Origin: Diphasiastrum complanatum
Lineage: Eukaryota; Streptophyta; Lycopodiopsida; Lycopodiales; Lycopodiaceae
Direction of reading: 5' to 3'
Assembly (NCBI GenBank): GCA_029204225.1
Contig: MU831964.1
Span: 1 to 64,000, forward strand
Length of the DNA: 64,000 nt
A program made the position numbers and the translations under genes. The notes under the pieces are model-generated. The model searched no databases, was not told the origin of the DNA, and saw only the letters and a list, made by a program, of their open reading frames with translations. Every line of letters begins with the position of its first letter. Positions within the stretch are counted from its first letter, which is position 1. Of the stretch, positions 23,883 through 34,540 are shown one piece after another.

Positions 23883-25322
23883 GTGTTGATTATCCAAGAG
23901 GAGCTCGACAAAATAACAAAGAAATCTATAAATATTATTTTCACTTTTGTTTCTGCTCCTGTACATAATCTTTTTGTAAGAATTCCATATGATCCAGCCC
24001 AAGTTTATTTTGATTATGACCATTATAATCAATACGAGACCTACCTAGCTAATAAAATTGATCTTCTTGACAATTTTTTTGATTTTTTTCTTCCAGATAC
24101 ACGTACTTAGATTAGGTCCCAAATTTTGTGCCGAGCTGAAAGATAAAACCTCAGAAATTTCAGATGTAATAGTAGAAGCCGGAGTATCTTTTTTGCAGAA
24201 TAGTATTAGTTTTGATTCCCATGGTACAGTTTTTGTTGTTAGTCTATTTTTCATGGGAGCGATAAAGGCGAAAGAAGCCAATTTTGAGAAGGCTTTCTAT
24301 TTTATCGAATGCAGTCTTATGGCGAAATTTTATTTGATTCCATATGAAAATAAGTAAGGATTGCTCTTTTGTTTTTGTTGCTTTAATCTAGATTGTTGCA
24401 TGCTTCATTGCTTTAATAAGTAAGGAAGTTTTTCATAAATATGGATTTATCGATATTTGTATTTTGGTTGTTGCAGTTGGCATTGGAGCCTGGACATTCT
24501 TTCTGTAAAGATAAATAAGGAGGGAGTATCAAAACTTCTATGTATAGAATTAAACTCAGCTACAAATACACTGATTCTCTACTTTATGATGTCGTTCGAG
24601 AAATACCGACAACGACAACTTCAATTGGAGAGATAACCATTAGATCTCTCAAGGTATATTCAATTTATCTCTGATATGCATGTATTCCTTTTTTAATTTA
24701 AATGTATCGTCATAGAATAAATGAAATTTCTATCATAATACTACTAATTTTCTATATATGCAGTGTGTACAGCAAAACAACGCTTTTAGTTCTGCATGGT
24801 TCGTCCTGTACAATACGAAGCTATTTTTTGAGTGGTATAATTTACAAGTGGATGTAGATATTGAAAAGGTAATATTCAGTTCATTTGCAGTTCCTTTCAT
24901 TCTGATTCATAATTTTTTACTATAATTGTTTATAATTTGCTGATTCTCATGTTTTGTGATGACAGTTCACTCTTGAGCCGTATACTCCTGATGATGTATA
25001 TAGATTTCGGCAAGAGTTGATCAAAACCTATGCCCAGTATGGTGTAAGCATTGCACCTGGGATCGAGGGCCCTCAAAAGGAAGTTGTTCCTGTCTTAACA
25101 ACCTTTGAGGTTGCTCAGGTTGCAGATCTTATTTTATATGATCAAAAAGGAATAAAAGTCCTTCCTAATACAGAGGAAGGCAATATTATAACAAAGATTC
25201 CTCTTGTCTTAAAAGGCATTAAGGCCCTTCCCGAAACAGAGGAGGGCGAGATTATAGAAGGAGCTGTTCCCTTATCAGTTCCTAATACATATAAAGAAAA
25301 TATAAAAAAATTGACTGAATAG
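23883..25322 (+). pseudogene. Unknown multi-exon gene relic on + strand
   Basis: Coding-like pieces are joined by good splice signals. They are 23883 to about 24357 (frame change near 24085; donor AA/GTAAGG), about 24477-24657 (acceptor TTGCAG, donor AAG/GTATAT), 24771-24869 (TATGCAG acceptor, AAAG/GTAATA donor) and about 24965-25322 (GACAG acceptor, stop TAG). The last exon contains two near repeats, KVLPNTEEGNIITK-PLVLKG and KALPETEEGEIIEGAVPL. The second piece needs a frame change near 24520. No family is recognised. It lies between two minus-strand unknown genes with similar intron style and similar decay, so the block may have moved as one unit. Confidence 0.45.
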
Positions 25323-25619
25323 AGATCTATTTGTAAATAGAGATACATAAAAAAAAAATACAATCATTTTACATGTAAACAGCCCGTTTATGGGTTTTTT
25401 TATATCAATATAGATTTTTACAATCATTTTACATGGAAACAACCGTTTATGGGTTTTTTTTTAATGATATCAATATAGATTCTTACAATCAGGTTGTGTC
25501 CATAGTGTAATACTGGAATGCAATTTTCTATATTGATAAAAAGACATGATGATTGGCATGTATTTGCTTATAGTGAATCTCAATGTTCTTCCATAAGTTG
25601 GATTGTTTCGCCAATATCT
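25323..25619. other. Convergent 3' region with a short direct repeat
   Basis: Two copies of CAATCATTTTACATG-AAAC with GTTTATGGG occur at about 25362-25400 and 25421-25458. The region lies between the 3' ends of two unknown genes. No coding sequence is seen. Confidence 0.6.
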
Positions 25620-26960
25620 CTACATTTGATCTCGAGCTCATGTCTTTTACGTACCTACATAAAACTAATACAAAGTTAGTTACAATTAGTACAGAGATTG
25701 TATTAGAAAGTTTTAATTGAAACTATTCATAAAAGATCAAGTGCTTACAATTACTTACGAGTTTACCATTGAAAATGAATTTGAAGTCTGAAAGTACATC
25801 ATCTTGTAGGAGCGATAGTTCCCGCCGGATGTAGTTTAGACTCTAATCTTCTTCCACCTCAACACAAGTCAAAACGACATCATTGTATATAATTTCAATA
25901 TTTTTTCGCTTTGAATGTCCATTGGCTTCCAAGTCTTGATGGAGTGGCACCCATTTACCTTTATTTTTTTTTTCATCTTTGATAATTGAAGCATAAGCTC
26001 AATATTTTTTTTTCAATTTGATAACGGAATCACATGGAAGACATTTTAATTCTGCATTCTATTTCTCCATCTAATCTTTTGTCCCAGCCTTCATCCATAA
26101 GTTCAGATAATAAACTATTTGATAAATTTTTGCATGCAAACATCGTTGGGGTTTTGTGTACATTGACACTTGAAAAGAAATCCACAAATATATTCAAGGA
26201 AATAAACCAACTCAATCTGACTGTTTTTTATCTCATGCTTAGCTTTAATAAATTTTTTACATCATGATATATCTTGCAACGAAATGATTCTGAAACTGTA
26301 GCATCTGGTGCAATCCATTCATCACTTTCAAAACTAGGTAATGGAATTGGTACTATCTGTCCAAAATTTTCTTTTGTATCAAGAATGTACATTGATCCAT
26401 AAAAAAAGATCCCACTATCAGCTAGATCTTTTGCAGTTCTAACTTGATATTGCAGCTGTCCAATATCAGTGTGAATGACATCTAATACACCTACTAAAGA
26501 TCCACTCAGTTCCCATTCATTTATGTTGGATGGATATAAATCTACAAGAGAAAAATGATCAGATTGACAAGTTTACTATTAGATATTTATGAATGACAAA
26601 AATCAAAGTATCAAAAATATCAATACTCACAGTTGTTTTTTTTGTGATCTTGATGGTTGAGTCCTTGCACATTTATCTCTGAATGCATATATACATGTTG
26701 GACTAGAATTTCAGAAATAGATTTTCCTCTTGATTATGTTCTGAAATCCAAAATTCTGGCCTTCCAATAAGATCGAAATGATAGTTTTGACCTTTTCCTT
26801 TTTCGAAATGCTCTTCTTGACGATGGATGCATTAAAACCCAAGAGTTTTTTGAATATTTTCTTGGCACCCATAATCCATTATCATCTGTCTCATTGAATA
26901 GAAGCACAAAGTCGATTGAGGAGCACGGCTTCCTTGATGGCGCCATTTGTAATTCGCATG
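25620..26960 (-). pseudogene. Unknown minus-strand multi-exon gene relic
   Basis: It starts near MAPSRKPCSSIDFVLLF at about 26946 and runs in one frame to a GTGAGT donor at about 26632, with one TAA at about 26732. After an intron (acceptor TTGTAG at about 26544) the frame DLYPSNINEWELSGSLVGVL continues through QYQVRTAKDLADSGIFFYG and SFESDEWIAPDA. Later stops are TAA at about 26228, TGA at about 25999 and TAG at about 25840, with a frame change near 26050. Near 26040 the shifted frame gives KCLPCD. The last piece ends FKFIFNGKL before GTAAGT at about 25758. The protein is unrecognised. Long frame stretches with few isolated stops indicate moderate age. Confidence 0.45.
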
Positions 26961-28049
26961 CAAAAATATGAAACAATGAACTATGAAACTGAAAATTTAC
27001 GTAGACAAAATGCCATGAATATGAGAAAATGTGTTGGCAAAAATTTGAAACATTGATCTATTTGGTGTCACAAATTAACTCTGGTTAACCCTGTTAACCA
27101 TGATTTGACAATGCATATACATTAATGGTACATCGATTTTCTCATCTCAACCATCTGTCATATTCATTTTCAATATTTTTGGGTTTCTTCGGGCAATGAT
27201 GAGCTGGAAGGGCAGACCTCATCAACCAATAGCATTTCCACATGTTGCCCGACGAAACAGCAGTATACTTTAAAAGTTTTTATTTTATTTATATTTGGAA
27301 AATTCTATGCTATATAGAACCCCGATTTCAAGGTTTCAATTGGTCCACATGGCAACGAAAATAAGAAAAAAATTAAAAAAGCATATTTTTCAAAGGCCAT
27401 CTTCGGACTCTAAGTTTCTCTAATGAGTTGGAACGAGTGCACCCACGCCCTTGAATCTAGTCTCAGTACAACTGATAGTAGTTCCAAGAAGGACGCCACA
27501 AGAATAGCAAAAACCTCGTGTTACAGTGCTAGCAATCACACGAGCATAGAAACGAAAAGGAGTGGTCCCATCACCACCGCCATCAGAATCAGTGGCCGAC
27601 GACCAACCCTTAGCTACATAACCATACCCGAATGTGAGGAAAGAAGGAAGGATATACCATAAGGTTCGCCATTGGGTACAAAAAACACAAGAAGAGAAAG
27701 TTGCACAAGCATGAGAAGCTTCTACAGCATCTAAAATTACGGAAAAACTAGCACCACCGATGGCCTCCCCAGTACGGACGAATCAAAACAATTACTTGCA
27801 TCATCACGAACCACCGTTCCATATGGAAGTGCCAGAGGTCCCACAGACAGATGTGCTCACCAGTTTACTGTCTAGTCGCATGAACTTATCTCTTGGGGAG
27901 GAGGTCATTACGACTCTAAAATAGATACTGTGAGATGGACAAATGCATTGGCAATCGTTGACTGTATGGCTAGGCATGCTTGTCAACTAGATTCAGATCC
28001 AAAACCCAGCACATGTGCTATACCCTGGACAAGCTAATCAAAGTTCGGG
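26961..28049. other. AT-rich flank and probable gypsy-derived sequence, no clear gene
   Basis: From 26961 to about 27410 nothing is recognised. From about 27420 the composition changes, and short frames (27423-27662 and others) without motif occur. These may belong to the decayed gypsy element whose pieces lie to the right. No LTR ends were found. Confidence 0.35.
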
Positions 28050-28740
28050 GTGAATATGGTCAATGTAGCATGGCTGTCAGTGGAAGCTATTGAAAATTTT
28101 GTGGACGATTATTTAGTCCCTTGGCAACATGCTTTTACCTACAACAAAGAGACTGAACTTATTGATGAACAGGTCTTGCAACATATGGACCCCGATCACT
28201 ATGAAATGAGGAAAGTATCAGAGATCGGTCATGGCAAAAGTTTCCAAGATAGATCCACCCAAGGCATCTGTCAACAAGAAGAATCAGCTGAAACAGCGAT
28301 ACAGTCAAGTGATCTGATGGAGCAATCTACTAGAAGAAGCAATTGTCACGGTGGATATTGATATTCATAATCATGAAGCGAATATCACACCAGTTCCTAA
28401 GAAAGACAACAAGGATGAACCCAGCTACATGGGTAGAAAAGAAAAAAAGAAAGTGTCTTGGACTCCTTGAAGTCGATCCGAATGGACCTAGATGCAGCGT
28501 CATCATCCTCACAGATGACTGATAATCCAAAGACTACAAGCCGCGCTAAAGGTCAATATGCTGAAGGAGGAATTCCACCAAACGCCAGTTCATGAGATGC
28601 CAGAAACCCTCAAGAACTATACCTTAGACGATGTGGTAATCATAATGCCACAAGCACAAAGAGAGTCTGACCAAAATCAAGAACCAGCGGAACAAGCCTT
28701 CGAAGGACCTGCACGGACGCAACCTAAATTTAGCTGAGCT
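28050..28740 (+). pseudogene. Probable gypsy linker region (between gag/protease and pol), decayed
   Basis: A frame of about 100 codons (28050-28361) is followed in other frames by pieces such as NHEANITPVPKKDNKDEP and YTLDDVVIIMPQA. The mix of charged low-complexity stretches resembles the linker of Tat/Ogre-type gypsy polyproteins. No protease motif or RT was found. The assignment rests mainly on position between a gypsy gag (17940-19230) and gypsy integrase (32380-33545). Confidence 0.35.
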
Positions 28741-29260
28741 AGGTGAATCCCATTGGATGTCTAGAATGAGGAGGAGTCCATATTTGAGTATTCATGCATG
28801 GTTGAGATCTTTGTGAATCTTTGGTTGTCTAATTTTTTAAGCTTTGTGAAAAATTGGTGGTATAGTTTGTTGTCAAATCAAATCAAATTCATTCTAAATC
28901 TCAAGTGTGAGATTATTTGGGTCAAGAGTGAGTCCAAAAGAAGTGATTAAGTTTGATTTTCATGTATTTGAAACAAAACCCATCTTTTGTTTAAGAATCT
29001 CAAGTGTTGAGAGAACTAGTCAAGTGAAAAGGAAAATCTAGGTGTCAAATCTTTTTCATATCCATTTCAACTTTCAAAAGAAAGAGTCATTGGTATTTGA
29101 TGAGTCCAATAGGAGATTGGATCTGATTTCTTTAGTGATTTTATTCAAAGATTGCGTGCTTTTGTCTTAGTGATCAAAGCAAAGTTTCCAAGTGACTAGT
29201 CATTACTGTGAAGATTGATTCTTAGGTTTGTGAGCTAGATCTTTTGTAGATCCTTCTAGA
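28741..29260 (+). other. Leader before the 650-codon frame; 5' LTR not found
   Basis: Non-coding, rich in CAAGTG/AAGTTTG words. No primer site and no copy of the 31354-32186 LTR is seen here, so the element carrying the 650-codon frame seems to be cut at its 5' end near 28741. Confidence 0.45.
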
Positions 29261-31213
29261 TTGTTGAAGATGTTCAAATCTAGTCTCTTGAAAGTCACAA
29301 ATTACATCTGTAGAATCATATCACAGATTTTTATGCACATGGCATCAATAGGTGGTATCCTATTGAAGGAAAGAAAGGATCCTGAGTGTAACCTTTGTGG
29401 CAAGGGAGGATATTTTTTCTCAAGATGCTACAAAAAGAAGACCAATCCATCCAAGGAGAACCAAAGCAAGGGGGCCGAGGTGAAGGATGGAGCTTCAAGT
29501 TCAAAATGCAAATACAAGAAGGACAAGTCCAAGGAAAGGTGTTTCCTTTGTGGAAAGGTGAATGAGGCTTGGAATCTCACAAGGACTTGCAAGATTTGTC
29601 TTCAAGAGTCCATCACAACACATGTCAAATCTTTTGAAATTTTTCATTTGGAAGTGCATTGTTTGGTTCAAGATGCAAAGATAGATGTCACTTTCATGAA
29701 AGTAACTTGGATTTATTTTATGTCCTTGGAAAGTATTTTGTTTGGAACTTTGGACAAGTTCAAACTTATTGTTATTATCCAAGAGAAATCAATCAAGAAT
29801 AAGGAGCAATCACAAAATGAAAATAGTTTCATTTATGCTCTCATGTCAACTTATGAAGAACCATTTTGCTTTGAAGAGATTTTTGTATCTCAAAGGTGGA
29901 TTAAGGCAATACTAGTTGAGTGTGATGCCTTAAAAGATAGCAAAGCATGTTTTCCTTGTAAACTTACATTAGATGTGAAGTCAAGGAAATGGAAATGTCT
30001 TCATAATGCAGGATCTTTTGGTTTCAATAAGATCATGAATGATGTGTTCATTCGTAAAGATGAAAATTGTAAGTTTTCAATCTTAAAGGCAAGTTGTAAA
30101 CTTCTTATGAGAATAAATGAAGCATCCAAAGTGGACACTTATATCCATAAGCAAGTAGTTAGCCTTATTGAGATGGAAATACCTTTTGATTTCAATATTG
30201 GAAAAATCATGCCAAGTTGTGGTGATTTTTGGACTCATGTTTCTAGCATAAGTAATCTTGATAATCATAGGAAGTGCATATTGAATGGTCATACTTGTTG
30301 TGATCATTATGAGACATTGAGGTCTTGGATTTCCATAAAAAAGGAGCATCATGAAGAGGATCTTAAGGAGTCATCTCAAGGTTCAAGTGTGCCAAGGATT
30401 GAGGAAGAGAGTCCTTCTCAAGGTTCAAGTATGTCAAGGATTGAGGAGGAGAGACCTTCTCAAGTTGTGATTCCAAAAATAATCTCAAGAAACATGGTTG
30501 AGTCCATGTGGATCACATTTCAAGGGAAAGAGGAGCATACCTCATTTGGTATACATCTCATAATTACTTCTCCTATGTCATTTGATAGATCAATTTGCTT
30601 TAGTGAGATCATTGCATCTCAAAATTGGAGTAAAGCCATACTAGTTGAGTATGAAGTCTCTCTTGAGAACATAGATGATGTTCTTAAAAGGTTGAAATTG
30701 ATTTTAAATCAATTAGAAAGCAAATGGTTATTTCATCAAATGTATGCTCTTGAGTCATGTAAGAGCAAAAGTGATTTGTTCACTCATAGTTTGAAAATTT
30801 GTATTGAGGCAAATTGTAAACTCTTTATGAGAGTAAGTGAATCATCTTCTAAAGACACTTATCTCCATAATGAAGTATTTAGCCTCATTGGATCTGAGAT
30901 TAGCATGGTAAACAAGCATGAAGATATGATGCAAACACTTTGTTATTATAGCATGCATAGTCTTGCCAATTTGGATAAGTCTAATTCTCTAGATCATGGT
31001 AACATGATGCTAGATCTTTGTGATCCTAATAAGTCAAGAAGAAAGCTTTATTTTCTCGTGGAGGAGCACGCACATGAAGAAGGAACAAGCCTCAAAGTCA
31101 AGCATCTACATGAAATTTGGAAGGAATCAATTTCGAAGATGCTAGGATGGTGCAAAGCTCTCAAGTTCATCAAAGATGTCAACATCAAAGAAGCACTATC
31201 ATGGATATGGTGA
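29261..31213 (+). CDS. 650-residue protein of a non-autonomous LTR element: zinc-knuckle-like motifs plus duplicated domain
   Basis: This is a long uninterrupted frame. Two zinc-knuckle-like motifs lie at residues 43-56 (CNLCGKGG-Y-FFSRC, His replaced by Tyr) and from 94 (CFLCGKVNEAWNLTRTC, His missing). Two related domains of about 170 residues follow. Copy 1 starts near residue 196 (YEEPFCFEEIFVSQRWIKAI) and copy 2 near 440 (FDRSICFSEIIASQNWSKAI). Both then carry a SCKLLMR/NCKLFMR-V-TY-HK/HN-V-SLI pattern. A Ser-rich linker between them holds a tandem of SSQGSS--RIEEE. The first 30 residues of each copy resemble the copia pol segment just before RT (compare FDEPTCVGEAIQNKEWIQAM in the pol at 41077). 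No catalytic domain is visible. A purine tract and 3' LTR follow at 31345-32186. I infer a copia-derived, non-autonomous element whose frame stays open; its function is unknown. Confidence 0.6.
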   Translation: MLKMFKSSLLKVTNYICRIISQIFMHMASIGGILLKERKDPECNLCGKGGYFFSRCYKKKTNPSKENQSKGAEVKDGASSSKCKYKKDKSKERCFLCGKVNEAWNLTRTCKICLQESITTHVKSFEIFHLEVHCLVQDAKIDVTFMKVTWIYFMSLESILFGTLDKFKLIVIIQEKSIKNKEQSQNENSFIYALMSTYEEPFCFEEIFVSQRWIKAILVECDALKDSKACFPCKLTLDVKSRKWKCLHNAGSFGFNKIMNDVFIRKDENCKFSILKASCKLLMRINEASKVDTYIHKQVVSLIEMEIPFDFNIGKIMPSCGDFWTHVSSISNLDNHRKCILNGHTCCDHYETLRSWISIKKEHHEEDLKESSQGSSVPRIEEESPSQGSSMSRIEEERPSQVVIPKIISRNMVESMWITFQGKEEHTSFGIHLIITSPMSFDRSICFSEIIASQNWSKAILVEYEVSLENIDDVLKRLKLILNQLESKWLFHQMYALESCKSKSDLFTHSLKICIEANCKLFMRVSESSSKDTYLHNEVFSLIGSEISMVNKHEDMMQTLCYYSMHSLANLDKSNSLDHGNMMLDLCDPNKSRRKLYFLVEEHAHEEGTSLKVKHLHEIWKESISKMLGWCKALKFIKDVNIKEALSWIW

Positions 31214-31344
31214 TTTCATATCAACATCAAGCTCATTGGCTGATCTTCACACCTTTTGAACCAGCAAAGACCAATTCAGCCCATAGAGTCAAGTTCAAGA
31301 TCATCATGTTTTCCATCAAGCTAAATTTACCAAGCTAGATTTTT

Positions 31345-31353
31345 GAGGAGGAG
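31345..31353 (+). other. Polypurine tract
   Basis: GAGGAGGAG sits immediately before the TGTGAAAAA start of the LTR at 31354, the usual place of plus-strand priming. The same arrangement occurs at 44071-44080 and 46453-46462. Confidence 0.75.
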
Positions 31354-32186
31354 TGTGAAAAATGCAAAAATAAGCTTGGTAGAGGCCAAAAATCTTGTAT
31401 ATACGTAAACACACATGTGTGGAGCCTGTTCCCACGTGTGAAAATAATGTACTTGTCATGTACCATAATCATATAGGTTGTACATATGATTTAATTCAAG
31501 TTCTAGTGGCTAAAAAGGCCAAAAACTAGTTTTCTAGACATATGACACATGGCATCAATCTATTGATTGCATGAGCCACATCCTTTGGTTAGGTGTCATA
31601 TCACATGTGTAGAGGACAGCTCACATGTGTGGAGTAAGCTGAAGTAGGCAAATTTTGACTTCTAGAAGATTTCCAAGTAGATCTCCATATAGAAGAAAAA
31701 TGGACCAAAAGTGCTCAAAATAGAAGGTTTTGTCCAAGTGTCAGTTTTGCATGATGAATCATCATATGACAAAGCACCTTCACACATGTGGGATCAGAGG
31801 GATGATCAGTACCACGAGCTCCCACTTATTGTATATATAGAGCCACATTTGGCCATAATCATTGTGAGACACCAATCTTGGTTTTGGAAGCAATTTTGAG
31901 TGATTCTCTCCATTTGTCTACATTTGTTTTGATTGTTTTGAGGTTCTATCAATGTGTACTTGATTTTCAGGTTGGAGTCCGTACCCTGACAGGGTTTCAC
32001 ACGTGTGAAACCAGCAAGTACATTTACCTTCAATAAATGATTGTTCTTGTTTGGATTTTATGTTTAGAATTGATCTAGATTGATCTTAATCTTATGTAGA
32101 TTGATAGATCAAGTAAATCTAACATCCAATCCCTCTTGAGGATCAGATTAGGATCCACTCTTGGTCCTTTTTGTACTTTTTTCACA
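31354..32186 (+). mobile_element. 3' LTR (833 bp) of the element carrying the 650-codon frame
   Basis: It begins TGTGAAAAATGC and ends TTTTTTCACA. A second, partial copy in the opposite direction fills 63576-64000. The LTR holds a perfect 20-base palindrome with a CACGTG core at 31993-32012, and several CACATGTGTGGAG or CACACATGTG words at about 31413, 31600, 31625 and 31786. The 5 bases after it (CCTCC) have no partner upstream, because the 5' end of the element is missing. Confidence 0.8.
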
Positions 32187-33545
32187 CCTCCAAAGCAAGC
32201 CGCCTAAACTACAGGGTTAAACGATTGTATTTGCGAGCTGGGAGGGGTTACTAAGATAGACGATGAGTGGGAGACTGATCACTTAAGAGAACTTTTGAGG
32301 ATAGACATACAGCTTTAGCAACCTACCTATCCACACTAGAGACACCCAGCAGTATGACGATTCCAGAAAAATGAAAGCTACGTCTACAAGCCCTAAAGTT
32401 CGCCTTTATAGGGGGCACATTGTATAGACGAGGTGTAGAAGGGTTGTATCGAAGATGCATCACTCCTAAAGAAGCCAAATTTATACAAGAGGAGTGTCAC
32501 GATTCTGCCTGTGGGGGCCACTTTGCCGGCCAACTCACAGGGCAGAAAATTCTGAGGGCCGGTTACTGGTGGCTGACACTATTCCAAGATGCTCATTCAC
32601 ATGCTTGGAACTGTGACACCTGTCAACGAGTTGACAAGACGGATAATAGGGTGCAATCATTAGTTCCAATACAGACATGTCTCCCCTTTCAAAATGGGGC
32701 ATCGACTTCGTTGGCCCAATACACCCAGCTTCATCTAGCCGGAAACATTATATCATAGTGGCCACTGACTATCTCACAGAGTGGGCCGAGGCACGTGATG
32801 TGGCCAAAGACAATGCAAAAGAAACCGCCTAGTTCTTACTAGAACAGGTGATAGGCCGATTCGGTACACCCAGAGAGCTCATCTCTGAAAGGGGTACCCA
32901 TTTCCTAAACAAAACTATCAAGACTTTGACCGATCAGTTGACGATCAAGCACCGAAAAAGCACACCCTACCACTTGCAAGCCAACGATCAGGCTGAAAGC
33001 ACGAACAAACAACTGGTAGGAGTCCTAAGGAAAACCGTATCAGACCGACAGAGGGATTGGGACAAAAAAATGTATTCGTCATTGTGGGCATATAATGCCA
33101 CCTATAAGACCAGTACCAACCACACGCTCTTTTTTCTAGTGTATGGTGAAGAATGTGTACCACCAATAGAAATAGAGCTCCCATCCTTGCGGTTTGCCAT
33201 GAAGCATGACCTAGGAGAGAAAGAATCAATACAGCACTGACTGGACACTTTACAAGACCTGGACGAGCATCGAATAGCTGCTCTAAATCACCAAGAAACC
33301 CACAAAAGATGCGTGAAGAAGATTCATGATAGGAACATGCGCAATTACCAGTTCAGGCAGGGGCAGTTAGTGTTGTTCTATGACGCTAGACACGAGCTGA
33401 TGCCTCAAAAGTTGGGGCCACGCTAGAACAATCCGTATGTAATAGTGAAACTGTATGAAAATAACACGGTTAAGCTAGCCGAGTTGAACGGTGAAATTTT
33501 TAAGCACCAAACCAACATAAACAAGATAAAATCTTACAATAGTTA
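32187..33545 (+). pseudogene. Ty3/gypsy integrase, decayed
   Basis: From about 32385 the linker GGTLYRRGVEGLYRRCITP leads into the HHCC zinc domain (EECHDSACGGHFAG, then CDTCQRVDK). Then comes the catalytic core: VATDYLTEW (first Asp), LISERGTHF (the second Asp is Glu) and QANDQAESTNK (Glu present). The C-terminal part has GQLVLFYDARHE, PQKLGPR-stop-NNPYVIVKLYENNTVKL. Damage: TAG at about 32830 and 33424, frame changes near 32755 and 33240, and TAA/TAG stops in the linker. RT and the usual RNase H are not found upstream. This belongs to a Tat/Ogre-like lineage, judging by the RNase H that follows. Confidence 0.82.
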
Positions 33546-33763
33546 AAGAGAAGCCGAAGTCACCTGTACAGTATGTAACACCTTTTCTCTTCACCTTTTC
33601 AGGTATCGGAGTGAACGACCTAGAAGCTTCACGAATATTGAACACTCAGAGAATCAAAATTAGCCCTAGTGGCCTTGTACATATACGCTGAAAGGAAGGG
33701 TGCGAAAAACCAAAACAAAAATTCATAAAGTCAAGAGAAATACAAAAAGATTATTGTTGTGAT

Positions 33764-34300
33764 ATGGAACTCACCCAGGAACTTGGGACATATACGTTGA
33801 AGGTAGACGGAGCCTGTAGACATTCGAATAGAGAAGGTGCCATAGGAGCAGTATTACAGAATCCCAATGGGACTGAACTAGCCTATAGAGGAGTCCTATT
33901 AGGTAAAGGATTCCCGAACAACACTGCCAAATACAAAGCCCTTCTAATCGGTCTACAAATGACCATGTGAGTTGCGCAAACTATAGGCAACCTCCGAATT
34001 ATGGGGGATTCACAACTCCTAATGCGAGGTATGACTGGCGTATACCGACTCAAAAGTAGGATCTTACAGGCCTATGCAATTGCCATCAACGAATACACTA
34101 GAGAGTTTTCCCACATCGAATGGATGCATATTCCACAAGCACAGAACCAACGTGCTGATAGTCTAGTTGCGATAGCCTACAACCATGATCATTACTGGCA
34201 ATGTGAGCCAGGTAGGGTAGTCATTTCGCCCATAACCATTGATGCGGAGCTATGGACAATCCTAAAAGCCCAAGCATGGTATGGAGTTCGGTGGATCAGA
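33764..34300 (+). pseudogene. Extra (plant/archaeal-type) RNase H downstream of integrase
   Basis: The fold signatures read YTLKVDGACRHSNREGAIGA (first Asp), NNTAKYKALLIGL (the usual catalytic Glu is Lys), MGDSQLLMRGMTG (Asp) and RADSLVAIAYNHD (last Asp). This is the type of RNase H that plant Tat-lineage elements carry in addition to the one fused to RT. Here it follows integrase after a spacer of about 220 bases and opens with its own ATG. A single TGA lies at 33968-33970. It continues WHIP-like (EWMHIPQAQNQRADS) and fades after 34300. Confidence 0.75.
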
Positions 34301-34540
34301 AGTCTGATAAACCAAGTAGGTCTAGAGAATCCCCAACTCCTAGTCCAATTACATCATTTAATGAGCCATGAACTATCTAGAACATGTTTTAGGTCACACC
34401 ATAGTAGCATAACCCATGGGTTAATGCACACGGCCTAAGTAAAAACCCATGCCCTAGTACGAACCTGACAGATACACACGGAGGGGGAGAGAGGTGTAAA
34501 GGTTTAAAGATTTTTTGTACATTCAACACATTGTATATTC

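Noticed and set aside
24965-25322. Nuclear gene with stop-codon readthrough or RNA editing in the 22.8-27.0 kb block
   Set aside because: Isolated TAA, TAG and TGA stops could in principle be edited, but frameshifts occur in the same genes, and editing of this kind is known for plant organelles, not nuclear genes. Simple decay is the better explanation.
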